From Rostrohypoxylon terebratum (taxonomy: Eukaryota > Ascomycota > Sordariomycetes > Xylariales > Hypoxylaceae): a stretch of DNA of 64,000 nt. The notes beneath the pieces are model-generated. The model made no database searches and was not told the DNA's origin. It saw nothing but the letters and a program-made list of their open reading frames with translations. The DNA lies in assembly GCA_022497145.1 (NCBI GenBank), contig MU385951.1, positions 44,654-108,653 of the forward strand, given 5' to 3'. Shown piece after piece: positions 1-10,936 of this stretch; positions within the stretch are counted from its first letter, which is position 1; each line of letters begins with the position of its first letter. The translations under genes were made by a program, and so were the position numbers.

Positions 1-475
1 CTCTTCACGTAAATCGATTAGTTCATTATATCTCAAGTAAATAGAATATGAAGTCATGAATTGGGAGCAACTCATCGCGGAGTATCCAAGGAGAACCCGG
101 TTGGTCTCCGCTTAATATGTAGAGGAATTCCTATTGTGCCTAGCATTGGTCATAACGTTAATACATGACATCACCCTCTTGTAACATGCTGAAATACAAT
201 ATGTAACTCCAAAGTATATCAACGTCAAAGACTAATCTTGGTTCCCTTAAGCTTCGATATCAATCGATGCGAGAGACTCCTGTGACGTTACGATGACGCT
301 AGACGATCGCGCTCTACAAGATTTATCATAACAGTAAGTAGACTCGAAAGCTCATCTAAACATTTAACATCACAACCATAAGAATTCCGCTACTCTTTAG
401 CACACAAGGTCTCACATCAAATTCATCGTACCTCTTCCGCCAGCCTACCTCCGCTAAGCATATTAAACCAATAAG
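1..475. other. Left-edge intergenic sequence
   Basis: No reading frame, RNA gene or repeat that I can support. The last 100 bases are presumably the promoter and 5' leader of the small gene that starts at 476. Confidence 0.5.
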
Positions 476-1023
476 ATGTCCGGCACCCATGGAATGTCAG
501 GTATCTATGAGCAGGGAGATCAAGTGAACTATAGACGTTCCGACGTGGTAAACGAGGAGAGACATCATACGACGAGCGCTAAAGGTTATAGACCTAGTGA
601 GTTTCAAGCACTGTTGTCGCTCCAGATCCATCTATCGTTAGTACTTACAATGCTATAGAGGACCAAAATAAAGCAATGAATCAAATGATCGAGGAGAATG
701 TACGTATTACATAACCATGATCTTATAGATTCCATGTCAGCAGTCTTTAGATTTAAGTGCTGACGTCCATAGATCCAAGATGAAGTCAGAGAGAGGTACA
801 AGCACGACCCCACCTACCGTGTAAGTCATCCTCAAAAATAAGAGTATCTACCTAGGTAGTTACTAGACACTTTTTCCGTTACTTACACCTATGATAATAG
901 GCGACCATGCACGGAAATGAACCGTCAAAAGGCGCGAAAATCGACGCCGAGATCCAGCGCGAGGAGGAAGAGTTATTGAAGAGGAAAAAGGAGAAGACCG
1001 ATAGTCTGCCGGGTAAGAAGTAG
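476..1023 (+). CDS. Small charged conserved fungal hypothetical protein
   Basis: Four exons give an uninterrupted frame: 476-596, 659-699, 773-820 and 901-1023 (110 aa). The introns start with GTGAGT, GTACGT and GTAAGT; the second has a CTGAC branch-like site 10 bases before its AG. The product is hydrophilic: an N-terminal part with YRRSDV, a middle KDQNKAMNQMIEEN segment, then DPTYRATMHGNEPSKGAKID, and a Glu/Lys-rich tail ending LPGKK. The HGNEPSKGAKID-type motif recurs, as I recall it, in small unnamed proteins of many Pezizomycotina. There is no signal peptide or membrane segment. The exons join on motif continuity, which makes this a real gene rather than a chance frame. Function is unknown; the charged, probably disordered composition is compatible with a stress- or development-related protein, but that is only inference. 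Confidence 0.72.
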
Positions 1024-1651
1024 TTGGGTGAGCGATTCAAAGTCTCTGGAAGAGCCTGGTGGTGCAAAATGTCGATAGTGGTTTAACAGAGGGCACCTAC
1101 TATTCACCAGCCCTAGAATATAGCCCGTGATTATAAAGCATCCATGGATGCGATGTGCTTGTTCGTAGCCCTAGAGCGCTTGTTTTAGAGCTGACCAATC
1201 GCTATAAGCGCTATGACATGGGGCATCTAGCACCGGGTAGCCATAGGCGGCCTACGTGCTAAGGTCAATGCAGTAACTGTGAGGTTGCCTCTATCATTGC
1301 GCTGGTCGCGACCTTGGAAGTATACTTCAAGACCTTCACTTAAAACTCATCTGATAGGCTAGGTACCTAGATTTCTACCTAGGCATCATTCAGGAACCTC
1401 ACGTTGGCATGCTCCCTCACGCCTTTAACTCCATTGGGGAATGAATGACGCCTCGCGACGATGATCTACTTCGGGGACCATGATTCCTCATCACCTGCCT
1501 AATCACCCTAGTAGAGAAGTAGGGATATAAAGCTCAAGAAGGGGTCTAAATAGATGATGCACAAGTTTCCTAGGTACCATATATTTAATCCGCGTCAGCA
1601 TCGATAATCTACCAGCATAATTGACTTCATCAACCAATACGTCATATCGCC
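1024..1651. other. Intergenic region, promoter of the GST-like gene
   Basis: No gene seen. Contains TAGGTACCTAG- and CCTAGG-type short palindromes around 1361-1385 and 1569-1580, of the kind scattered through the window's intergenic DNA. Confidence 0.5.
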
Positions 1652-2573
1652 ATGGCATCCGAAGACTTTTTAACGCCTTTCACCCTTTATACCAACACTT
1701 ACTCGATCTGCGGCATCATGGTCCAGATGACTTATGAAATGCGCGGGTCGCCTCGTGAAGGAAGACCGGACCTCAAGTTGGAGAGGGAAAATGTCGATAT
1801 TAGCCTCCACGGTCGCGAGCAATTGAGCGAGTTCTACCTGCTCAAGGTGAACCCCAAGGGAGTTGTCCCCGTACTTGTTAACGAGAAACTCCTTGATAAG
1901 CCTATGCCTGAGAGTGTCGACATCTCGTATTACTTTGCCGACTGGTATCCCAGTCTGTTGCCACCTCAGCATAAGCAGGAGATACAGGATCTCATCAAAG
2001 AGCTACATGAGATTAGTTACAAGCTCCTCACCTTCGGTGCTCAAATGAAGCATCCAGAAACTGCGGTGCAATGGATGCGTGAGCAGATTGCGCGGAAGGA
2101 TATTTCTGACGAATATAGGAAGGCCCTCGAAGACAGAGTAGGGTTGTAAGTATTAACCCCAACCCCAACACTAACCCTAACCCTAACCCCAAGTCACCCT
2201 ATGTCATCATTGGTCAAGCCCTGCAAAAACCTTGAAGCCTGTTAACCAAATATTGAACAGGACGAAGAAACGGGTAGACAGTCATTCTGATACTGATCTT
2301 GCGGATAATGAAACCCGTACGCGAGCTTTTTGCGCCAAGATCGTGGAACTGATGGAGAAACGCCCCGAAGAGAAAGATAGGTTCACATATATTTTTGGTT
2401 CTGAGCCGACGGTGTTAGATGCGCACACGGTGGTATTCCTTGGACGGGTGTATGAGAAGGGAAGACTGGATCTTCTTCCGCCAGCTTTGGTTGAGTGGCA
2501 CAAACAGCTCAGGGAGACAGACGTGTGGAAGCGAGCTGTGCCAGCTGGAGTAACTCTCCCACCGATGTGGTAG
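1652..2573 (+). CDS. Glutathione S-transferase-fold protein
   Basis: Two exons, 1652-2145 and 2261-2573 (268 aa), joined in phase 2 through GTAAGT...ACAG. The start sits in a good fungal context (CGCCATGG). The N-terminus LYTNTYSICGIMV has the Ser/Cys position expected at the thiol site of a thioredoxin-like GST domain. NPKGVVPVLV (about residues 71-80) is the cis-Pro strand, and PESVDISYYF the glutathione gamma-glutamyl-binding Glu-Ser region. The C-terminal half is helical, as in GST_C. Such proteins conjugate or isomerise with glutathione in the cytosol. The neighbour downstream is a P450, a pairing common in detoxification and secondary-metabolite clusters. The intron carries telomere-like CCCTAA repeats. 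Similarity to maleylacetoacetate isomerase was considered, but its usual N-terminal SSxSC motif is absent. Substrate unknown. Confidence 0.82.
2155..2192 (+). repeat. Interstitial telomere-like (CCCTAA)n tract inside an intron
   Basis: The intron of the GST-like gene contains a run of degenerate and exact telomere units (CCCCAA, CACTAA, CCCTAA, CCCTAA, CCCCAA). CCCTAA/TTAGGG is the usual telomere repeat of filamentous ascomycetes. The tract lies between donor 2146 and acceptor 2260 and does not disturb splice signals. Confidence 0.85.
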
Positions 2574-3811
2574 GAGACTTACGCATAGGCGTCTACCCAT
2601 CTAGCTTGAGTATTTACAATCCCCTCGGCGCTACAATGAGAGGGGGATATTAAGCCATTGGGGATTATCGATGCCTACTCTGGTGTAATGTCTCACCGAG
2701 AATAGTTACACGGCATCACGATAGTATTTGGATTGTGACCTTTTTATGGATAGCCTTTAAAACATGTATTAGTCATCGGTCAGTGTTTTTTGAAGACCGC
2801 CGGCGACTTTTTGGGACTCTTCTATCCGAAATCCGTTGCTGGACGATATCAGGGGACTATTGGTACCTACCTAGTATTTACGAGGGTATCTCGATCTACG
2901 AGATTTCGTACAGAACGGTATTTGAAGTCCGGGATGTTTAAATACTACATAGTGTATGCACAACACGTATGCAAGTTTGTGTAGTACTAGATCCAAGGAG
3001 TCAGGACGCTAAACCCCAGTTTCCGTTCACACTACTTCGTAATACTACATCACTAGAACATTATCCCGGTGTGGATTTCGGCACTTTCGTATTTGCCCCT
3101 TCCAATCAAGCCCTAGTCATTATTTCGCCAAAGCCGTCAGATCATTCGTGTATGTTCCAAGGTTAGGTTCTGACGCCAAGCGATGACTGTGCTCTTTGTT
3201 TGGATACGTCTGAATAGAGAGTACCGGATTTTGTAAGCTTGATATCTCCGTTAACCCTTGAGGCTTGAGTGACTGCCGTCTTTGATTTTGATGCCATAGT
3301 GACACTTGAGTCTTGAGATGCCGTGCACGGCCTACCTCGTGCGTGGGACCAACCCACATTTATATGTACGTATATTTCGTTTAACTAGAATCGTCATGGG
3401 CAGTGTCGCATCTATTTCGGACGGTCGGAAATGGTACCTATTACGATTCATCCATGATTCTATCCTAATACCCCTATGACTGCAAAACGCGTCAAGTGGG
3501 CAAAGGCGGGATGATTTCATCCGACCTTGGGCTACATTTATGCACGTAGGATAGTAGAAATCCGATCCTCCGCCATCGACCGAACTCCTTATCAATGGAG
3601 CCAGTCCACAGCTTCTCGCGCTCGTCGTTATGCGCCACTCGAATAGCCACGAAACGGCGGGAACGGCACTGGAACGGCTTTCGAAGCCGGTATAAGATAT
3701 GCAGTGACCCTGTGTCCTTGGAGAAGAGCAAATTCGAGTACATTACTTTCTGCAATAACATACCTCCTCCTACCTATATATAATATATTATACATAAGTT
3801 AGTAGGTAGAT
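2574..3811. other. Intergenic region between GST-like and P450 genes
   Basis: No supported gene. Only short uncorrelated frames occur, plus dispersed TACCTACCTAG-type motifs near 2861-2877. The last part is AT-rich promoter sequence (TATATATAATATATTATAC near 3774-3792) just ahead of the P450 start. Confidence 0.5.
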
Positions 3812-5515
3812 ATGGCACCTCTACAGCCAAACAGTCCCATCGATTGGGCATTGCTTGGCGTGGTATTGGTGAGTCTATGCCCCGTGCATCTAATGGATAT
3901 AATCAGATGAAAACGCGAAAATACGTACCTAGTACCTGGGTGCTGGGCAAGCATTTAGCTAACTCCAATTCAAGGTCATCTCAACTGTTGTAGGCAAAGC
4001 ATTCTACAATGCGTTCCTACACCCTCTCCGATCCTACCCCGGACCTCTCCTATGGAGACTATTCCCTGTTTTTAGATTTATTCGGTTGGGGCGGGGAGAT
4101 TTACCCTTTTATATGAGAAAACTGCACGCCAAATATGGCCCGGTAGTACGGATAGCTCCCGGCGAGCTCGCGTTTTGTGACCCCCAGGCGTGGAAGGATA
4201 TTTACGGTCATCGGATTGGTGGCGCGCCGGAGCTTCCTAAGTATGATCTCTTCTACCGCGCCGTGAACAATATTCCGAGAGGTATTATCAACGCGCACCG
4301 AGATCAACACGCCGCATTGCGTCGCCAATTATCGCATGGGTTCTCAGAGCGATCGATGCAGCTTCAGGAGCCGATCATCGGATCGTATGTAGACTTATTG
4401 ATTCATCGACTCCAGGAACAATGCAAAGGAGGTGCTGCCTGTCTCAACATGCGGGAGTGGCTGAACTGGACAACGTTCGACGTTATCGGAGATCTAGCTT
4501 TCGGTTCATCATTCGACTGTCTCGAGAAGTCCGATTACCATCCATGGGTCAAGCTCCTAGCGAACTCGGTGCAACAGACCGCCTTCATGCAGATACTCGC
4601 CGGCATGGGTCTTCGGACTTTAACTAAACTCGTTCTGAAGATGAAGAAAACCGCGATCACAGACAACCAAAAGTTAGTCCGAGCCAAGGTGCAGCAGAGA
4701 ATGGACCTTGGAGTTGAGAGGCCGGATTTCATCGAAGGCTTCGTGAAGAAGAAGGAGGCTGGTGAGATGAGCATCCCGCAGATTTCTGCCAATGCCGGCA
4801 CCCTCATTTTGGCTGGTAGTGAGACGACAGCAACTCTTCTTAGCGGCGCCATCTTCCTTCTGACGACTAACCCTGATAAACTTCAAAAGGTCACTGAAGA
4901 GGTTCGCTCATCATTCAACAATGACGACGAGATCACATTGACCTCCGTCGGGAAGTTAACCTATATGTTGGCCTGTCTCAATGAATGCCTCCGAGCGTAT
5001 CCCCCAGTTCCGATTGGAATGCCACGAGTGTCCCCCAAAGGTGGTTGTTTCATACTGGGAAAATTAGTCCCAGAAGGCGTAAGTTGCAAACCCTTCAGCT
5101 CTCCCAAATATCATATTAACGCAATCTTCAGTCCGTCGTCGCTGTTTGGCAGTACTCTATCAACCACGACCCGAAACTCTGGACCGAGCCAGAAACTTTC
5201 GCTCCGGAGCGCTTTTTGGGTGACCCGAAATACAAGAACGATAGGTTTGACGCCATGCAGCCTTTCAGCGTAGGACCGCGAAACTGCATCGGTCGCAAGT
5301 AAGGCTTACCATCGCGATAGTTGCTATGATAATTGCGTGCTGACGTTTTGATTAGTTTGGCTTATGCAGAAATGCGGCTTATTTTGGCTAGGATCGTTTT
5401 CAACTTTGACATGACGATTGCTGACGATAGCCGTCAATGGCTAGCAAACCAAAAGGCGTACTCCCTGTGGAAAAAGCCGGCGTTAAACATCCACATGAAG
5501 CCTGTCGTTAGGTGA
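3812..5515 (+). CDS. Cytochrome P450 monooxygenase (CYP65/CYP60-like clan)
   Basis: Four exons: 3812-3868, 3975-5078, 5132-5298, 5356-5515 (495 aa, the usual P450 length). A hydrophobic N-terminal anchor (DWALLGVVLVISTVVG) is followed by the Pro hinge HPLRSYPGPLLW. Visible motifs are AGSETTAT in the I-helix, ECLR as ExxR, FAPERF, and FSVGPRNCIGR with the haem-ligand Cys. The exon 2 acceptor at 3974 (CAAG) was preferred to the nearer TAG because it keeps frame and gives a continuous anchor. The overall pattern resembles ER-bound fungal P450s of mycotoxin pathways such as trichothecene or sterigmatocystin oxygenases, so a tailoring hydroxylation or epoxidation is likely; the substrate cannot be told. 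It lies between a GST-like gene and an MFS gene that is convergent with it. Confidence 0.9.
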
Positions 5516-6022
5516 AATGACGATTTTGTGCGTTTTCATGAAAGGAAAGGTTGCGGTCAGCCCTGAGATTGATAACGGCCTCATAACCTTGGTTCTCTAC
5601 TCGTTTACACTAAATAGCGAGGTTATTAGGTTTGGAAGGCTGGGAAAGGGGTAGTAAGGATTTCGTACCACTTTCAATTCTTCCTGCGCAGTCGCCGCTG
5701 GGTTATGTGGCAGGATGTTAAGCTATGCTGTCTTGCTTTTGTTGGACTCTGTAGAGGAAAGCAGTTACATTGCTCGAATCCATTACATTTACCACTCGGG
5801 CAAGTTTACCTGATGATGCAAAATGTTCTAGAAGCAAAGTAAAAGCAGTATCATAGTTCTCAAATACCACCCATTAAGAATAATTTCTTCCTCCAATGCT
5901 GTAAGAACTACTAGTTGTTTCCATTGATCCATTGATATCTGATTTCCTAGTGAATGCCGAGACTCCCGAAACTAACAACAATTACTCGGGGCCGATGCAG
6001 GTTGCCCTTTTCAGCTAGCCCC
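5516..6022. other. Convergent 3' intergenic region
   Basis: Separates the ends of the P450 (+) and the MFS gene (-). No gene, tRNA or repeat recognised; it should hold both terminators. Confidence 0.5.
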
Positions 6023-7796
6023 TTAGACTGCGTACCGATATTGGGGGCGAACCTCCATTCCTGGCGCGTGAGGAATCTCTCCAGAATCAAGTTTTTTATT
6101 TAAGCGAGCATAATACTGACGCATCGCCAAAGCGGTAATGAAGAAGACACCTTGGGTACAACCAACAGTGATTAATGCCGGCCGATAAACTGGCGCATCT
6201 TGATCCCGATATATCAGCGAAGAAACGATACCGGCCAAATTCATGGCCATATAATTCATCCCAAGCGACACAGCACGTCCTGTAGTTGTAGGCGTGTTTG
6301 ACGCAATCCACACGGGCACCAAGTTACTTGGTATGAAGGTAGAGAATGTAATCAAATACGTCAAAAAATATCCAACTTGGGGCTGACGGACTAAATCCAG
6401 AGTACCTAGTAGAATCCAAGCTATTAAAGAAATAATTATGGTACCGCAAGCATAGGTTGCACGTTGCTGGTGGCGATCCGAGAGCCAGCATATCGTAACT
6501 TGGAACACTGACGCTACCAAATTAGGTCCGACGGTATACAAATTGGCTGTAGTGGTTTTATTGGTAAGTCTTTTAATCATCGTCTGTTTGAAAGTTAGTG
6601 GAAATGATCACTTCAAATTATTGATATAGTGTAGATGTACCGGGAGGAAATTGGAGCTACTAGCTACGCCAACGCCATACATCAAAGCCATAAACGCGAA
6701 GACCCATGTTGGCCAATGCTTGAGCTGCTTCTTCGCATCATCCCAGCGAAATTCCTTATCTTGATCTTGAGAATCTTGTTCAAGACGGTATTTCGCAAGT
6801 TTGACCTCTTTCTCGGTGTAATACCTCGACTTTTCCGGGCTTCGAGGGGCGAATATATAAAGATAAGTCGCAACGACAACAGTAATCGAGCCTTCAATAA
6901 GGAATAAATATTGCCAACCCTTGTCCCGATAGTCAGGACTAGGAACGATTTTTACTTCTCGAGATGCAAGATACTCACCTTGAGTCCTCCCTGCCACTGA
7001 AAAACACTCCATGAGATTAAACCCGATACAGCCCCCTGAGGTTATCGTGTAAGCTTAGGTTTTCTTCAATTCACGAAGCCGGAGATGCTTTCACTTACCG
7101 CAATGAACCCCATTTGCCCAATCCACGAGACTCGAAATGCGATTTCTTTTCTGGTATAAAATAGGGATAAGTAGTACACTTCACAAGGCTTGTCTATTTT
7201 CTATTAGTACGTTATATTATAACTCATAACATCCCAAACGTACTACATCATCTATTAGCAATCGGGTCCATTTCACGATAGTTACCAGGTGCGCACATAC
7301 CAAGCTGCTTCAATGGCACCCATTATGATCCTCGCCGCCATAATTCCAGAAAAGTTCTTGGCTGCGGCGGAGCCCATAGTACAAGCGCCCCAGCTCAAGA
7401 TAGCAAGAGGGATGATTCGAGCAGAATTATATTTTTTCGCCAATATCGACCATGGTATATTAAAAAGGCCGTAAGGGATATAAAATAAGACCAAGAGGAG
7501 GGAAAATTGGTTGCCCACCAGACCTAAGTCCTTTTCAAAACCGTCGGTTTTCGCATTTCCTAGGTTGGCGCGATCCAACGTATGGGTGAAGTAAGCAAGA
7601 GCTTGGGCTGTCAGTGATAAGTAATTCCAAGTGAATTAAGAACACGCAACAAACCTAGGCCCGGCATCATCAGCAAATCAGTTTTCCTCACCAGGCGTTT
7701 CTCTGCTGTGGCGTCGCTCTCGAAGGACTCATTCTCCTCTACGGCCACGTCATCGCGCCTCTTTTCCTCTCTGTCACTGTCTCCCATGGCTGACAC
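6023..7796 (-). CDS. MFS transporter, allantoate permease (Dal5)/ACS-type family
   Basis: Six exons on the minus strand: 7796-7655, 7607-7297, 7188-7099, 7035-6979, 6919-6641 and 6583-6023 (479 aa). The joined sequence has the family layout: a soluble acidic N-terminus, KRLVRKTDLLMMPGL, then DRANLGNAKTDG after TM1, EAAWYP...YYLSLFYTRKEIAFR around TM4-5, KGWQYLFLIEG, a charged central loop, ASSSNFLP, ANLYTVGPNL and the C-terminal six helices. About 12 TM segments are expected in the plasma membrane. Dal5-type carriers take up anions such as allantoate, ureidosuccinate, nicotinate or dipeptides by proton symport. One donor is the weak GTGCGC (7296), chosen because it alone restores frame. It is head-to-head with a dipeptidase gene. 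ATGs at 7796 and 7787 are both possible starts. Confidence 0.87.
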
Positions 7797-8594
7797 GCGA
7801 ATCTATAGTCTGCTAAACCCCTATATCAAGCTCTGGGCATATCATGGAGGACATGAAGATGAGAAGAATAGATTTTCGTTAGTTGGATTATTAATATTGA
7901 TACTATATCGTCTTGTGAGTCTCCATGTGAATACTATTAGATATTTTCTCAGAACATTTACAATCTGCTTGAGGCTCTAAAGTCATGGAAATTGCGTGCT
8001 TATTCAATCTTATATCCGCCATGGACGGGGGTACCGAACCCTGTCAATTTTACAGATAACAGAGGGATGCTGAACCTGCGTGCCCTGTATTGTACTGTAA
8101 CCTCGACGACGACAGTCGCCTAGCTAGGTAATCGAGCTGACTCGCTTAACAAATTTGCTACCCCAAAACAGGCACGCATATGTGAAGTTCGCGTCCCACC
8201 CGACCGGGCCGAATTACAGAAAACCACCCTCCCTAGCCTTGGAGAGAACGCGTCTTCTGCAGAGCAGTCGCATGATTACTACAGACAACTCCTCTTCCCA
8301 AAGCGGACATGATAGCTACGCTATGATGCGATATCAGAGTCCACCAACCGGCCGGCAGCGCAAACCAGGTTCTAATGTTAGCGTCGGGATACGGAAACAC
8401 GATTCCTAGAATTTCGGCCGAGAGGTACCGATGACCCCGACATCGCAGATCTCTTATACTGACAGAAATGTATTTCGAAGTGATATTTAGGATGGGTTTG
8501 ATGTTGGGTTAACGGTCGTATCTAAACCGTGATTTTTTATGTGGGATAATTATAAGCTATAAGCGAAATCTCGGGCGGCATCCGGGGTTACACC
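7797..8594. promoter_or_regulatory. Shared divergent promoter of MFS transporter and dipeptidase
   Basis: About 800 bp separates the two start codons, with no convincing gene inside; an 84-codon frame at 8155-8409 has no recognisable content. The region should contain both promoters. I did not recognise a specific binding-site cluster. Confidence 0.5.
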
Positions 8595-10209
8595 ATGGCA
8601 TCCAGTGCCGAGCCTGCTTTAAGTCCGGAAACACCTCTCCGGCCGGCAATAAGATCAGATCAACCATATTCAGATTCGGACGGGAACGCTCTCATTATTC
8701 ACCCTCAAGCCTCACAGTATAGTTGGTGGAGGCGTTGGCGAAGTACAATAATCGCAGCTAGTCTCGCAGTCATAATTACCCCTTTCGCATCTTTGGGAAG
8801 CTGGTTCTTGCCGGCGGAATCCTCGATCGATCCAACCAACTATGCCTTGCGAACCAAGCGCATATTAGAGAAGACACCACTCATCGATGGCCATAATGAC
8901 TTCCCGTGGCTTCTCCGTGTCGAGTTACATAATCGTATATACGATGGCAAGTTTAATCCAAATCAGCGCTTGTTAGGCCACACGGATATCAGCCGAATGA
9001 AACAGGGGATGATGGGAGGTCAGTTCTGGAGCGTGCATGTCAAATGCGATGCAGGTCAGAAGCATTTTGAAGATCCATCTGTATGCCTCTCTAATTGACC
9101 AATCACTTTCTCTGTGCCCCTGAATCCTAACCAATCTTTGGTAACATCCAGTGGATTGTGCGTGACACGCTCGAGCAGATTGACGTAGCCAAGCGATTTA
9201 TCGCAGAATCCCCAGAGGTGTTCACATACTGCGAAACACCTTCCTGTGCTCGCACCGCATTCAAAAATGGCCGCATCGCAAGCATGTTGGGGATTGAAGG
9301 CGGTCACCAGCTCGGAGGTTCCATCGCTGCTTTGCGACAAGCTTACGACTTAGGCGTTCGATATATCACGACTACGCATAATTGCGACAACGCTTGGGCA
9401 ACATCAGCCTCGACCGTCGCTCGTGGGAATCCCGATAAAGGTCTTACAGTGTTAGGTGCGGCATACGTCCGCGAGTCAAACCGCCTTGGAATGATGATTG
9501 ACCTTTCACATGTCTCCCACCAAACCATGCGGGACGTTCTATCTATCACTCAAACTCCTGTAATCTTCTCACATTCAGGGGCGTATTCTGTCACGCCCCA
9601 TCTACGCAATGTCCCCGACGATGTGCTTCGCAGTATCCGCCAGAATGGAGGAATAGTAATGGCCGTATTTGTGAATCGCTTCTTAAATATGAAGGATCCA
9701 AGCGCGGTTACCATCCACGACGTTGTTGATCACATCTGGCACTTGGCCGAAGTTGCTGGTTGGGAACATGTTGGGATTGGGTCCGACTTTAGCGGGACCC
9801 CATTTACTCCTAGTGGCCTAGAGGTAAAGTGAATTTCGAATGACATATTTCTTATGTCCGGCCCTAACACATAGCATAATAGGATGTCTCGAAGTACCCG
9901 GATCTAATTGAGCTCTTAATGGCTCGAGGAGCCTCTGATGAACAGATTAGACTCCTAGCGGGGGACAACATACTACGTGTTTGGGGGTCTATAGAGCGTA
10001 GAGCTAAAGAGATCCAAGCCGAGGGAGAAAAGCCCGTCGAGGAAGAATGGGAAGGACGTAAGTGGCATAGAGGCTACAAACACTCTCCATACATGTACCG
10101 AGAGACTAGAGAATTGGCGGCGAGAGAGGACTGGGGCCAACCTGAACAGTTCAACGTCGATAGTTCTGGGAAACATGCTCCCGCGGTGAAAACTGACAAC
10201 GACCTTTGA
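8595..10209 (+). CDS. Membrane-anchored renal-type dipeptidase (peptidase M19)
   Basis: Three exons, 8595-9080, 9152-9823 and 9883-10209 (494 aa), all phase 0. An N-terminal cytosolic tail precedes one hydrophobic segment (about residues 52-75, IIAASLAVIITPFASL), so it is probably a type II membrane protein with an extracellular or lumenal catalytic domain. Zinc-site motifs of M19 are all visible: DGHNDFPW (His, Asp), GIEGGHQLG (bridging Glu), DLSHVSH (two His) and GIGSDFSG (Asp). The family hydrolyses dipeptides including Cys-Gly from glutathione conjugates; fungal relatives such as GliJ act in epidithiodioxopiperazine synthesis, though those usually lack this anchor. It is divergent from a Dal5-type transporter, suggesting coupled hydrolysis and uptake. 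Another dipeptide-like substrate is possible. Confidence 0.92.
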
Positions 10210-10936
10210 GCAGTTTTCTTCGTCAGTAGATTAACCAATAAAGAGTCCTGGCAACTGAACTAATCTGACCAACGCTCGGAATTGGAACGGCAACAAGGCT
10301 CGAAATACCTTTAGTTTTTTTTAGACTCGCTTCTATCATTCCATGATTTGTTCACTGCATTCGAGATAGTGCCGGAATAGATAAGAGCGGAAACCAAGTC
10401 GTCAATGGTCCACTGTATCACGTAATTTTAGAGCAGAGCTATATGCTGGAAGTCGTACTCGTGCTATGACAACGATGAATATTTCGGTTATCAAGATCCG
10501 AAACTCGACAGGTCTATCCGATATTACCAGCTATTCGGGTTCGCTAACATGACCTCAAGGATGAATCTTGGGAACCGATCCAGCTCCGAATCAATTGGGA
10601 CCCGTAGATTCGCTGGAAAGGTTGCATGCAAGCGGCAATCTAGCAAGGGTCGTATGTTGTTACCAGAGATGGGTGGAGGCGCAGGCGACCCCAGTCTATT
10701 TGCCCATGCCGAGCGCCGTCGTGTTACAATCTATAATAACCCATTGGTTAGAAAGACATCGTAACCTACCATGCGGGGGTCTCGCTTGCACGAAGACCGA
10801 TCATTGATCGATGGTACCTACCTCATGACATTGTGATATTCCTTTACGTCCAAGGTCCATCCCTTTCTTTCCATTGACAACCATAGCTGAGAGACGAGAC
10901 GAGCTGTGGCGTGCTTTACTTACCCTAGCAACTACG
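10210..10936. other. Intergenic region with an unidentified decayed-looking frame
   Basis: Between the dipeptidase and the second P450. Stretches at about 10477-10560 and 10590-10770 read as protein-like in different frames (for example SIRYYQLFGFANM and ATPVYLPMPSAVVLQS), but no start, splice structure or family could be found. Could be a relic or chance. Confidence 0.35.

Noticed and set aside
3492..3761. Overlapping 60-90-codon frames on both strands in the GST-P450 spacer.
   Set aside because: No splice structure or protein-like conservation; typical chance frames.
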